A DNA stretch of 64,000 nucleotides. It comes from Sapria himalayana. Taxonomy: Eukaryota; Streptophyta; Magnoliopsida; Malpighiales; Rafflesiaceae. Below, in pieces: positions 1 through 14,200 of the stretch; positions within the stretch are counted from its first letter, which is position 1; every line of letters begins with the position of its first letter. The DNA is taken from the NCBI GenBank assembly GCA_029783825.1, contig JAREIK010016256.1, positions 124,001 through 188,000 on the forward strand, given 5' to 3'. The translations under genes and the position numbers were made by a program. The notes under the pieces were generated by a model, which saw only the letters and a program-made list of their open reading frames with translations, made no database searches and was not told the origin of the DNA.

Positions 1-28
1 ATCTCCGAGTCTAGTGAGCAGCCCTACT
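1..28. other. Non-satellite sequence at left edge
   Basis: The first ~28 bases (beginning ATCTCCGAGTC) have ordinary base composition and do not match any phase of the satellite monomer. From about position 29 the sequence is a normal telomere-like cassette of the satellite. This is either the true edge of the array or the end of another insertion or island that continues to the left. Too short to classify. Confidence 0.5.
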
Positions 29-2940
29 AAATGCATATAAAGTTAAATCAGTAAACTCCTAAACCCCAAAATGCCTAAATACATAAACCATTAAATCGCT
101 AGATACTACTTAATAATTAATAAATCTATTTTTTATTGCTATTTATTATATTTTTAAATATTCATTTTAATTATTTATTAGTGTCTTTATTAAGAAATAT
201 TTATTACAAAATAAATTATGAGTGAGACAAATATAATTTAAATAATATATTATTTATCTAATAAAAATATACGCTTATAAAAGAAGTATAAATTTAAAAA
301 TTAAAAATTTTTAACAAGTAAAATTAGTTACTTTAATTTTGAATTAATTTGGGTTTTGTAAATATTTTTTAATTAATATCTATCTTAATATTAATAGTTT
401 ATAAATTTAATTTTTTATCATTATTATAATAACTATCAATAAAATTATTTATATTAAATTTATATGATATATAATTATTAATATTATAATAATAAATTAT
501 TGTATTAAAATCTCAAAAAATTTTAAATATTATTATATTTTCAAATATTTTAACCTATGAAAATGATAAAAAATTATAGAAATTTTTTTTGTTATTTTAT
601 TTTTTTAAATAAAACTTATAAACCACTAAAAGCCTAAAAATATAAATAGCTAAACTCCTAAAGACAAAACCTCTAAATACTTAAATCATTAAACTGGAAT
701 ACATTAATAATAAACCATAAATCTCATTTTAATTTTTATTCAGTATAATTTAAAAATTTTATTTTAATTATTTATCAATTTATTTTTAGAAATATTAATT
801 ACAAAATAAATTATTAGTGAGACAGATCTAATTTAAATTATTCAAGTATATCTAAATAATAAATAATAAATCTCATTTTTTTTCATTATAATTTTTAATA
901 TTTATTTTAATTATTTATTTGTTTATTTAAATATAAATATTAATTACAAAATAAATTGAGTTGGACAAATATAATTTATATAAATTATTTTTCATCAAAA
1001 AATTTTTGATGAAACTTTTAAAAGAAAAAAAAATTTCAAAATAAAAAATTATTACATAGTAATATATTTTGCTTTTCTTCTGAATTATTTTATGTTTTTT
1101 AATTATATTTTAATTGATATCTATCTTTTTAATAATAGATTATTAATTTATTTTTTGATCATTATTAGAATAGTTATCAATAAAATTGTTTATATTGAAT
1201 TTATATGATATATAAATATAATGATTATTATAACTAAATCTTGTATTCACATTTAAAAAAAATTAAAAATTATAATATTTTCAAAGGTTATAGCCTTTGA
1301 AAATATCAAAAACTAATAAAAATAAATTTTTTATTATTTTATTTATTTAATAAACCCTATAAACCACTAAATGCATACATAGTTAAATCAGTAAACTCCT
1401 TATCCTCATAATGCCAAAATACATAAACCATTAAACCGCTATATACTACTTAATACATAATAAATCTAATTTTTATTTCTATTTATTATAATTTTAAATA
1501 TTCATTTTAATTATTTATTAGTTTATTTTTATATAAATATTTATTATAAATTAAATTATGAGTGCGACTTATATATTTTAATTAATTTATTTTTAATCAA
1601 AAAAATATATGCTTATAAAAGGAGTAAAAAATAAAAAATTAAAAATTATTATCCAATAATATATTTTAATTTAAATTTTGAATAAATTTTGGTTTTGTAA
1701 TTATTTTTTAATTAATATCAATCTTTTTATTAAATGTTTATTAATTTAAATTTTGATCATTATTATATTATCAAATAATAAAATTATTTATATTGAATTT
1801 ATATGATATATAATTATTAATATTATTATAACTAAATATTGTATTCACATTTCAAAAAATTTTAAATATTATTATATTTTCAAAGGTTATAACCTATGAA
1901 AATGAGAAATAATTACAAATTTTTTTTTGTTATTTTATTATTTAAATAAAACCTATAAGCCACTAAATGCCTAAAAACATAAATTACTAAACTCCTATAT
2001 GACAAAACCTCTAAATACATAAACCATTAAATAGTTCTACATTGATAAAAAAACATAAATCTCAATTTAATTTTTATTAAGTATAATTTTAAATTTTTAT
2101 TTTAATTATTTATAAGTTTATTTTTATAGAAATATTAATTACAAAAAAAATTATTAGTGAGACAAATCTAATTTAAATAATTTATTTTTCATCAAAAAAA
2201 TATATATCCATATAAAAATAGGCATAATTTTAAAAACAAAAATTTATTATTTAGTAATATATTTTATTTTTATTTTGAATCATTTTGGATTTTGCAATTA
2301 TATTATAATTTATATCATACTTATTAATAATAGTTTATTAATTTCTTATTGATCATTATTATAATATCTATTAATAAAATTATTTATATTGAGTTTGCAT
2401 TATATATAATTATTAAGATTATTATTAATCTATATTATATTCACATTTAAAAAATTAAAAATTATTATATTTTTAAAGGTTATAACTTTCTAAAATTAAA
2501 AAAAAATCAAAAAATTAAATTTTTTATTTTTCATTCTTTAATTAAAAACTATAGATCACATAAGGCCTGAACACTTAAATCACTAAATCCCAAAATGCCT
2601 AAATACTTAAACCATTAAACTAGTATATCATGAATAATAAATAATATATCTCAATATTATTTGTATTCATTCTAATTTTAAATATTCATTTTAATTATTT
2701 ATTAGTTTATTTTTATATAATTATAAATTAAAAATAAATTATCAGGAAGACAAATATAAATTAAATAATTTACTTTTAATAACAAAAAATATAAACTTAT
2801 AAAAAGAAGCAAAACATGAAAGAAAGTATTATTTTGTAAAATATTTTACTTTGATATTGAATAAATTTACGTTTTGCAAATATATTTAAAATAATATATA
2901 TCTCATTAATAATACTTTATTAATTTATTTTTTGATCATT
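29..2940 (+). repeat. AT-rich ~595 bp satellite, forward block
   Basis: Tandem monomers in forward orientation. Telomere-like cassettes start near 31 (partial), 608, 1,348, 1,944 and 2,526, giving spacings of about 580-600 bp, with one ~740 bp unit (608 to 1,348). The long unit contains the partial duplication seen near 826-870, where the cassette end and following AT-rich segment are repeated. Each unit carries the CAAAGGTTATAACC-type palindrome about 60-100 bp before the next cassette, for example near 1,270 with one mismatch. No reading frame is kept between monomers, and I see no gene. Confidence 0.9.
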
Positions 2941-5900
2941 AATATAATATATTTCAATATAATTGTTTATATTGAATTTACATGATATATAATTATTAAG
3001 ATTATCATAACTAAATATAGTATTCACATATAAAAAAAATTTAAAAATTGTTATAGTTTCAAAGGTTATATCCTTCATAAATGAGAACAAATAACAAAAA
3101 AAGTTTTTTAGTTATTTTATTTTTCAAATAAAACCTATAAACTACTAAATGCCTAAACACTTAAATCACTAAATTCTTTAATCCCAAAATTCCTAAATAT
3201 ATAATCTTTTAAACCTGTATATTTTATCTTATTAATATTAATTTTATTTAATATCTATCTTATTAATATATTTTACTTTGATTTTGAATCATTTTAGGGT
3301 TTGCAAATAATTTTATTTAATATCTATCTTATTAATAATAGTTTATTAATTTATTTTATTATCATCATCATAATATCTAAAAAAATTATTTATATTGAAT
3401 TTGCATAATATATGATTTTTTAGATTATTATAACAAAATAATATTTTCATATTATAAAGAAATTTCAAAATTATTATGTTTTAAAAGGATATAACCTCTG
3501 AAGATAAAAAAAATAAAAAAATAAATTTTTTGTTATTAGATTTTTTAAATAAAATCTATAAACCACAAAATACCTAAATTCTTAATGACTAAACTTCTAA
3601 ACCCCGAAGCCCATAAATATATAAGCCATTAAATTAGTATACTCTAAATAATAAATAATAAATCTCTTTTTTATTAGTATTCATTATAATTTTAAATACT
3701 CATTTTAATTATTTATTAGTTTATTTTTATAGAAATATTAATTACAAAATAAATTATTAGTTAGACAGATATAATATAAATAATTTATTTTTCATCAAAA
3801 AATATAAGATCATAAAAAGAGGCGAAATTTTTAAAACAAAATATTATTATTTAGTAATTTATTTTAATTTAATTTTGAATAAATTTAGATTTTGCAATTA
3901 TATTTTAATTTATATCATTCTAATTAATAATAGTTTATTAATTTATTTATTGATCATTATTATAATATTTATTAATAAAATTGTTTATATTGATTTTACA
4001 TTATATATAATTAACAAGATTATTATAACTAAATATTATATTCACATTTTAAAAAAAATTAAAAATTCTTATATTTTCAAAGGTTATAACCTTCAAAAAT
4101 TAGATAAAATAACTTAAGGCATAAACAATTAAATGACTAAACCCCAAAACACCTAAATACTTAACCCATTAAACATGTATATCATGAATAATAAATAATA
4201 AATCTCAATTTTATTTGTATTCATTATAATTTTAAATATTTATTTTAATTATTTATTAGTTTATTTTTATAGAATTATAAATTACAAAATAAATTATGAG
4301 AAAGACAAATATAATTTAAATAATTTATTTTTAATAACAAAAATATAAACTTATAAAAAAAGCAAAATATTAAAAAAAATTATTATTTTGTAATATAGAC
4401 TTTCATTTTGAATAAATTTAGATTTTGAAAATATATTTTAAATAATATCTATCTTATTAATAATAGTTTATTAAAATATTTATTGATCATTATTATAAAA
4501 TCTAGCAATGTGATTATTTATATTGAATTTAAATGACTTATATTTATTAAGATTATTAAAACTAAATATTATATTTACATTTGAAAAAAAATTTCAAATT
4601 TTTATATTTTCAAAGGTTATAACCTTCAAAAATTAGAAAAAAATAAAAATAAATTTTTGGTTATATCATTGTTTAAATAAAACTTATAGACCACTAAATT
4701 CCTAAACACTTAAATCTATAAACTCCTAAACACAAAAGCCCCTAAATACTTAAAATTTTAAACTCGTAAACCTTAAATATAATTTAAATAATTTATTTTT
4801 CGTCAAAAAAAAATAGCTTATAAAAAGAAGCAAAAACTAAAAAACAATAATTATTAATTGGTAATAAATTTTACTTTGGTTTTGAATTATTTTAGGCTTT
4901 GCAATTATATTTTAATTTATATCTATCGTATTAATAATAGCATATTAATTTATTTTTTGATAATTGATATCATATCTATCAATAAAATTGTTTATATTTA
5001 GTTTATATTATATATAATTATAATGATTCTTATTACTAAATATTGTATTCATATTTTTAAAAAAATTTAAAATTATTATATTTTCAAGGGTTATAACCCT
5101 TGAAAATGTGAGAAAATATCAAAAATATTTTTTTTGTTATTTCATTGTTTAAATAAATCCCATAAGCTACTAAATGCCTAAACATTTAAGTCAATAACTC
5201 TGAAATCTCGAAAACCATAAATAGATAATCCTTTTAAACTGGTATACCCTAAATAATAAATAATAAATCTCAATATTATTTTTTTTATTATAATTTAAAA
5301 TATTCATTTTAATTATTTATTCATTTATTTTTATTAAATATTAATTACAATATAAATTATGAGTTAGACAAATATAATTTATATAAATTATTTTTAATCA
5401 AAAAAATATAGATAAACTTATAAAAAAAAGAAAAAATTTCAAAATAAAAATTTATTTTATAGTATTATAAATTTTTCTTACCTTCTGAATCATTTTAGGT
5501 TTTGTAATTATATTTTAATTGATATCTATCTTATTAATAATAGATTATTAATTTATTTTTTGATCATTATTAGAATATTTATCAATAAATTTATTTATAT
5601 TGAATTTATATGAAATATAAATATAATGATTATTATAACTAAATATTGAATTCACTTTTTAAAAAAATGTAAAATTTATTATATTTTCAAAGGTTATAAC
5701 ATTTGAAAATATCAAAAAATAATAAAAAATAATTTTTTGTTTATTTATTTTTTAAATAAGATCTGTAAACACTAAATGCATACATAGTTAAATCAATAAA
5801 CTCCTAAACCTCGTAATGCCTAAATACATAAACCATTAAATTGCTATATACTACTTAATAATTAATAAATCTAATTTTTATTTCTATTTTTTATAATTTT

Positions 5901-8900
5901 AAAATTTTATTTTAATTATTTATTAACTTATTTCTATAGAAATATTTATTACAAAATAAATTATGAGTGCGAGAAATATAATTTAAATTATTTTTTTTAA
6001 TTAATAAAAATATTTACGCTTATATAATAAATAAAAATTTAAAAATTAAAAAATATTATTAAGTAATATAATTTACTTAAATTTTGAATCAATTTGGGTT
6101 TTATAAATATTTTTTAATTAATATCTATCTTATTATTAATAGTTTATTAATTTAATTTTTGATCATTATTATAATATCTATGAATAAAATTATTTATATT
6201 GAATTTATATGATATATAATAATTAATATTATTATAATTAAATATTATATTCACATTTCAAAAAATCTTAAATATTATTATATTTTCAAAGGTTATGACC
6301 TATGAAAATGAGAAAAAATTACAAAATTTTTTTTTGTTATTTTATTATTTTAATAAAACCTATAAACCACTAAATCCTAAAAACATAAAACACTAAACTC
6401 CTAAATGACAAAACCTCTATATGCTTAAACAATTAAACTGGTATACCTTAATAATAAATCATAAATTTCATTTTAATTTTTATTCAGATTAATTTAAATT
6501 TTTATTTTAATTATTTATTATTTTATTTTTATAAAAATTGTATTTTACCAAATAAATTATTAGTTAGATAGATCTAATTTAAATTAAATCGGTATACCCA
6601 AAATAATAAATAATAAAACTTATTTTTTTTAATTATAATTATAAATATTCATTGTAATTATTTATTTGTTTATTTATATATAAATATTAATTACAAAATA
6701 AATTGAGTTAGAAAATATAATTTATATATATTATTTTTCATCACCAAATTATAAATAAACTTTTTAACAGAAAAAAAAATTTTCTAAACAAAAAATTATT
6801 ATATAATAATTTATTTTGCTTTGATTCTGAATCATATTAGGTTTTATAATTCTATTTTAATTGATATCTATCTTTTTTTAATTGAAATCTATCTTATTAA
6901 TAATAGATTTTTAATTTATTTTTTGATAATTATTAGAAAATCTATCAAAAAAATTATTTATAATGAATTTATATGATATATAAATATAATTATTATTATA
7001 AGTAAAGATTATATTCACTTTTGAAAAAAATTTAAAAATTATTATATTTTGAAAGGTTATAACATTTGAAAATATTAAAAAATAAAAAAAATATATTTAT
7101 TGTTATTTTATTTTTTAAATAACACCTATAAACCAATAAAAGCCTAAAAACATAAATTGATAAATTCCTAAATGGCAAAACCTCTAAATACTTATTCAAT
7201 TAAATTGGTATAGATTAATAATAAATCAGAAATCTAATTTTAATTTTTATTCTGTATAATTTTAAATTTTTATTTTAATTATTTATCAGTTTAATTATAT
7301 AGAAATATTAATTACAAAATAAATTATTAGTTAGACAGATCTAATTTAAATTAAATCAGTATCCCTAAATAATAAATAATAAATCTCATTTTTTTTCATT
7401 AAAATTTTAAATATTCAATTTAATTATTTATTTGTTTATTTATATATAAATATTAATTACAAAATAAATTGAGTTAAACAAATATAATTTATATAAATTG
7501 TTTTTCATCAAAAAATTATAGATAAACTTTTTAAAAGAAAAAAAAATTTTAAAGCAAAAAAATATTATATAGTAATATATTTTGCTTTGCTTCTGAATCA
7601 TTTTAGGTTTTTTAATTATATATTAATTGATATATATCTTATTAATAATAGATTATTAATTTATTTTTTGATCATTATTAGAATATTTATCAATATAATT
7701 GTTTATATTGAATTTATATGATATATAAATATAATTATTATTATAACTAAAGATTGTATTCACATTCTAAAAAAATATAAAAATTATTATATTTTGAAAC
7801 GTTAGAACCTTTAAAAATATCAAAAAATAATAAAAATATATTTTTTGTTATTTTATTTTTAAATAAAACCTATAAACCACTAAAAGGCAAAAAGCATAAA
7901 TTGTTAAACTCTTAAATGACAAAACTCAAAAGACTTAAACCATTAAACTGGTATACATTAATAATAAATCATAAATCTCATTTTAATTTTTATTCATTAT
8001 AATTTTAAATTTTTATTTTAATTATTTATCAGTTAATTTCTATAGAAATATTAATTATAAATTAAATTATTAGTGAAACAGATCTAATTTAAATTAAACC
8101 GGTATCCCTAAATAATAAATAATAAATATTATATTTTTTTATTATAATTTTAAATATTCATTTTAATTATTTATTTGTTTATTTATATATAAATATTGAT
8201 TATAAAATAAATTGAGTTAGACAAATATAATTTATATATATTATTTTTCATCTAAAAATTATAAATAAACTTTTTAAAATAAAAAAAATATATATCTAAA
8301 CAAAAAATTATTATATAGTTATATATTTTTCTTTGTTCAGAATCATTTTAGGTTTTATAATTATATTTTAATTGATATCTATCTTTTTTTTAATTGATAT
8401 CTATCTTATTAATAATTGTTTATTAATTTGATTTTTGATCATTATTAGAATATTTATCACTAAAATTATTTATATTGAATTTATATGATATATAAATATA
8501 ATGATTATTATAACTATTTATTGAATTCACTTTTGAAAAAAATTTAAAAATTATTATATTTTCAAAGATTATAACCTTTGGAAATATGAAAAAATAATAA
8601 ATATAAATTTTTTGTTATTTTATTTTTTAAATAAAACATATAAACCACTAAATGCATACACAGATATATCAGTAAACTCCTAAACCCCGTACTGTCTAAA
8701 TACATAAACCATTAAACTCCTATATACTAATTAATAATTAATAAATTTAATTTTTATTTCAATTAATTATTATTTTAAATATTCATTTTAATTATTTATT
8801 AGTTTATTTTTCTAGAAATTTTTTTTACAAAATAAATTATGAGTGCCACACATATAATTTAAATAATTTATTTTTAATCAAAAAAAATATATACGGTTTT

Positions 8901-9889
8901 AAAAGAAGTATTATTAAAAATTAAAAATTATGATCAACTAATATATTTTACTTTAATTTTGAATCAATTAGGGTTTTGTAAATTTTTTTAAATAATATCT
9001 ATCTTATTATAAATTGTTTATTAATTTAATTTTTGATCAATATTATAATATCTATCAATAAAATTGTTTATATTTATTTTATATGATATAGAATTATTAA
9101 AATTATTATTACTAAATATTGTATAAAATTTCAAAAAATTTAAAAATATTATTAAATTTTTAAAGGTTATAACATTTGAAAATGACAAAAAATTACAAAT
9201 TCTTTTTTATTGTTTAAATAAAACATATAAATCACTGAATGCCTAAAAACATAAAATGCTAAACTCCTAAACGATAAAAACTCAAAATACTTAAACTATT
9301 AAACTAGTATACATTAATATTCAATCATAAATTTCATTTTAATTTTTATTCAGTATAATTTTATATTTTTATTTTAAATATTTAACAGTTTATTTTTATA
9401 GAAATATTAAATACAAAATAAATTATTAGTGAGACAGATATAACATAAATTAAACTGGTATACCATAAATAATAAATAATAAATCTCATTTTTTTTCATT
9501 ATAATTTTTAATATTCATTTTAATTATTAATTTTTTATTTTATATATATTATTAATTAAAAAAAATTATGAGTTAGACAAATATAATTTATGTAAATTAT
9601 TTTTAATCAAAAAAATATAGATAGACTTTTTAAAATAAAAAAAAATTTAAAAACAAAAAATTATTATATAGTAATATATTTTGTTTTGCTTATGAATCAT
9701 TTTATGTTTTGTAATTATTTTTTAATCGATATCTATCTTATTAATAATTGTTTATTAATTTATTTTTTGATCATTATTAGAATATTTATCACAAAAATTT
9801 TTTATGTTGAATTTATATGATATATAAATATAATGATTATTATAACTAAATATTGAATTCACTTTTGAAAAAAATTTAAAAATTATTAT

Positions 9890-9917
9890 ATTTTCAAAGG
9901 TTATAACCTTTGAAAAT
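9890..9917. repeat. Perfect 28-bp palindrome in satellite monomer
   Basis: The 28 bases read the same on both strands, with core CAAAGGTTATAACCTTTG flanked by ATTTT and AAAAT arms. It lies at the fixed monomer position shortly before the next telomere-like cassette. It could be extruded as a cruciform or bound by a dimeric protein; both ideas are inferences. Confidence 0.9.
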
Positions 9918-11232
9918 ATCAAAAAGTAATAAAAATAAATGTTTTGTTATTTTATTTTTTAAATAAAACCTATAAACCACTAAATGCATACACAATTAAA
10001 TCAATAAACACCTAAACCCCGTAATACCTAAATACATTAACCATTAAACTACTATATAATACATAATAATTAATAAATCTAATTTTAATTTCTATTTATT
10101 ATAGTTTTAAATATTCATTTTAATTATTTATTAGTTCATTTTTATTAAAATATTTATTATAAAATAAATTATGACTGCGACAAATATAATTTAAATAAAC
10201 TACTTTTAATTAAAAATATATATATACGCTTATAAAATAAATAAAAATTTAAAAAATAAAAATTATTATACAGTAATATATTTTACTTTAATTTTGAATC
10301 AATTTGGGTTTTGTAAATATTTTTTAAAAAATATCTATCTTATTATTAGTAGTTTATTAATTTAATTTTTGATCATTATTATAATATCTATCAATAAAAT
10401 TATTTATATTGAATTTATATCATATATAATTACTAATATTATTATAACAAAATATTGTATTCACATTCCAAAAAATTTTAAATATTATTATATTTTCAAA
10501 GGCTATAACCTATGAAAATGAGAAAAAATTACAAAATAATTTGGTTATTTTTTTGATTAAATAAAACCTATAAACCTCTAAATACCTAAAAACCTAAATC
10601 GCTAAACTCCTAAAATACAAAACATCTAAATACTTAAACCATTTAATTAGTATACATTTATAATAAATCATAAATATCATTTTAATTTTTATTCAGTATA
10701 ATTTTAAATTTTTATTTTAATTAATTTTCAATTTATTTTTATAGAAATATTAAATACAACATAAATTATTAGTAAGACAAATCTAATTTAAATTAGACTG
10801 GTATACCCTAAATAATAAATAATAAATCTCATTTTTTAATTATAATTTTAAATATTCATTTTAATTATTTATTTGTTTATTTTTATATAAATATTAATTA
10901 CAAAATAATTATGAGTTACACAAATATAATTTATATAAATTATTTTTCATAAAAAAATTATAGATAAACTTTTTAAAAGAAAAAAAAATATCAAAACAAA
11001 AAATTATTGTATCGTACTATATTTTGCTTTACTTCTGAATCATTTTAGGATTTGTAAATATATTTTAATTGATATCTATCTTATTAATATTAGATTATTA
11101 AGTTAATTTTTCATCATTATTAGAATATTTATCAATAAAAATTTTTATATTGAATTTATATTATATATAAATATAATGATTATTATAACTAAATATTATA
11201 TTCACTTTTAAAGAAAAATTTAAAATTATTAT

Positions 11233-11260
11233 ATTTTCAAAGGTTATAACCTTTGAAAAT
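11233..11260. repeat. Perfect 28-bp palindrome in satellite monomer
   Basis: Same perfect dyad as at 9,890, in a monomer about 1.3 kb downstream and at the same phase relative to the next cassette (11,298). Confidence 0.9.
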
Positions 11261-14200
11261 GTGAAAAAATAAATATTTTTTCTTTGTTATTCTATTGTTT
11301 AAATAAAACCTATACACCACTAAATGCCTAAGCATTGAAATCACTAAACTACAAAATCTTGTTTCCCTTATATAGATAATCCTTTAAATAGGTATACACT
11401 AAATAATAATTAATAAATTTCATTTTTATTTGTTTTCATTATAATTTAAAAAATTCATTTTGATTGTTTAGTTTTTTATTTTTAAATATGTATTAATTAT
11501 AAAATAAATTATGAGTCAAAAATATAATTTATAAAAATTATTTTTCATCAAAAAATTGATAAGCTTATAAAAAGAATAAAAATTTAAAAACATATAATAA
11601 TTATTTAGTAATATATTTTGCTTTGATTTTGAATCATTTAAGGTTTTGATATTATATTTTAAGTAATATAAATCTTATTCATAATAGATTTTTAATTTAT
11701 TTTTTGATAATTATTAGAATATCAATCAATAAAATTGTTTATATTGAATTTATATGATATACAATTCTTATGATTATTATAAATAAATATTGTATTCACT
11801 TTTGAAAAAAATATAAAAATTATTATATTTTCAAAGGTTATAATATTAAAAAATGAGAAAAAATAATAAAAATAAATTTTTAGTTATTTTATTTTTTAAA
11901 TAAAACCTATAGACCATTAAATGCTTACTTACTTAAATTAGTAAGCTCATAAACCCCGAAACCCCTAAATACATAAACATTTTAACATCTATATACTACT
12001 TAATAAATAATAATTCTGATTTTTATTTCTATTTATTATAATTTTATATATTCATTTTAATTATTTATAGTTTAATTCTTTAGAAAAATTAATTACAAAA
12101 TAAATTTCTAGTAAGACAAATATTATTTAAATAATTTATTTTTAATCAAAAAATATAAGCTTATAAAAAGAAGGACAAATTTAAAAATTAAATATTAATA
12201 TTTAGTAATATATTTTGATTTGATTTTGAATCATTTTGTGTTATGTAAATATATTTTAAATAATATTTATATTATTAATAATAGTTTATTAATTTAATTT
12301 TTGACGATTATTATAATATCTATCATTAAAATTGTTTAGATTGAATTTATATGATATATAATTAGTCAGATTAATATAATTATACATAGTATTCATATTT
12401 CAAAAAATTTTAAAAATTATTTTAATTTTGAAGTTTATAACCTTCGATAATTAGAAAAAATCTAAAAAAAAAATTTTTTATTTTTATTATATAAATAAAA
12501 CCTATAAACAACTAAATACCTAAAAACATAAATTGATAAACTCCTAAACGACAAAACTCCTAAACGACAAAACTCCTTAATAATCAAACAATTAAACTGG
12601 TATACCACATATAATAAATCATAAATCTCATTTTAATTTGTATTCATTATAATTTTAAATATTCATTTTAATTATTTATTAGTTTATTTTTCATAGAAAT
12701 ATTAATTACAAAATAAATAATGAGTGAGACAAATATAATTTTAATAATTTATTTTTAATCAAAAAAAAATATACGCATATAAAAAGAATTAAAATTTAAA
12801 AACAAAAAATTATTATTTAGCAATATATTGTACTTTGATTTTGAATCATTATATATAGATTTTGCAAATATATTTTAATTGCTATCAATCTTATTAAGAA
12901 TATATTATTAATTTATTATTTGATCATTTTTATAATATCTAACCATAAAATAACTTATATGTAATTTAAATGTCTTATAATTATTAAGATTATTATAACT
13001 AAATATTATATTTACATTTGATAAAAAATTTAAAAATTATTATATTTTCAAAGGTTATAACCTTCAAAAATGATAAAAAATGAAAAATAATTTTTTTATT
13101 ATAATAAAACTTATAAACCACTAAATGCCTAAACATTTAGATCTCAAGACTCATAAACCCCAAAACCCCCTAAATACTTAAACCATTAAACCTATATAAC
13201 CTAAATAAATAATAATAAATCTCATTTTTATTTGTTTTCATTATAATTTTAAATATTTATTTTAATTATTTTTTAGTTTATTTTTATTGAAATATTAATT
13301 AAAAAATAAATAATGAGTGAGACATATAATTTAAATAAATTATTTTTTATGAAAAAAGATATAAGCTTATAAAAATAAACAAAATTTCAAAAATTTAAAA
13401 TTTTTATTTTGTAATATATTTTACTTTGATTTTGAATTATTTTGGGTTCTGCAAATATATTTTAATTAATATCTATCTTATTAATAATAGTTTATTAATT
13501 TATTTTTGATCATCAAAATAATATATATTAATAAAATTTTTTGTATTGAATTTACTACAAATATAATTAATAAGATTATAATAACTAAGTATTGCATTCA
13601 TATTTTATAAAAATTAAAAAATTATTATATTTTCAAAGGTTATAACCATTGAAAATCACGAAAATTCTTTAAAAAAAATTTTGTTATTTCATTGATTAAA
13701 TAAAACCTATAAACACCTAAATGTGCAAACATATATATCAATAAAATCATTAACCCCAAACGACAAAAAACTTAAACCATTAAATAGGCATACCCTAAAT
13801 AATTAATCATAAAAATCATTTTTATTAGTATTCATTATAATTTTATATATACATTTTAATTATTTATTAGATTATTTTTATAGAAAAATAAAAAATAAAT
13901 TAATAGTGAGACAAATATAATTTAAATAATTTATTTTTCATCAAAAAATATATAAGCTTATAAATGGATACAAAAATTTAAAAAATTAAAATTAATATTT
14001 ATAAAATATTTCAATTTGATTTTGAATCATTTTTGGTTTTGTAAATATATTTTAAACAATATTAATCTTTTTAATAATTGTTTATTAATCTTTTGTATGA
14101 TCATTATTATAATATATATCAATATTATTGATTATATTGAATTTACATGATATAAAAATATTAAGACTATCATAACTAAATATAGTATTCACATTTAAAA

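Larger units (their letters stand above)
2940..14100 (+). repeat. Satellite higher-order repeat, copy 1
   Basis: Forward satellite with cassettes near 3,123, 3,547, 4,106 (reduced), 4,675, 5,150, 5,755, 6,350, 7,118, 7,860, 8,628, 9,213, 9,960, 10,558, 11,298, 11,897, 12,491, 13,106 and 13,698. Spacings fall into classes of about 420-475, 560-615 and 740-770 bp. The same order of distinctive monomers recurs from about 14,100 onward at an offset of ~11,160 bp. Examples are the chimeric short monomer at 3,220-3,330 (again at 14,390-14,500) and the reduced cassette near 4,111 (again at 15,273). The stretch from about 4,106 to 4,440 matches its partner with about six substitutions and one indel in ~335 bp, whereas adjacent monomers differ far more. 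That is the signature of a higher-order repeat. No gene found. Confidence 0.8.

Noticed and set aside
3875..4117. Recurrent 60-109 codon ORFs in the satellite (also 19,731-19,913; 20,860-21,189; 27,004-27,186; 58,959-59,204), all giving Ile/Leu/Tyr/Asn-rich peptides.
   Set aside because: They lie at the same monomer phase and are low-complexity translations of AT-rich DNA. The frame is closed in most monomers, so they are not genes.
9890..9917. Monomer palindrome as a transcription terminator hairpin.
   Set aside because: There is no gene upstream in any copy, the dyad has no loop, and it occurs in both orientations every ~600 bp.
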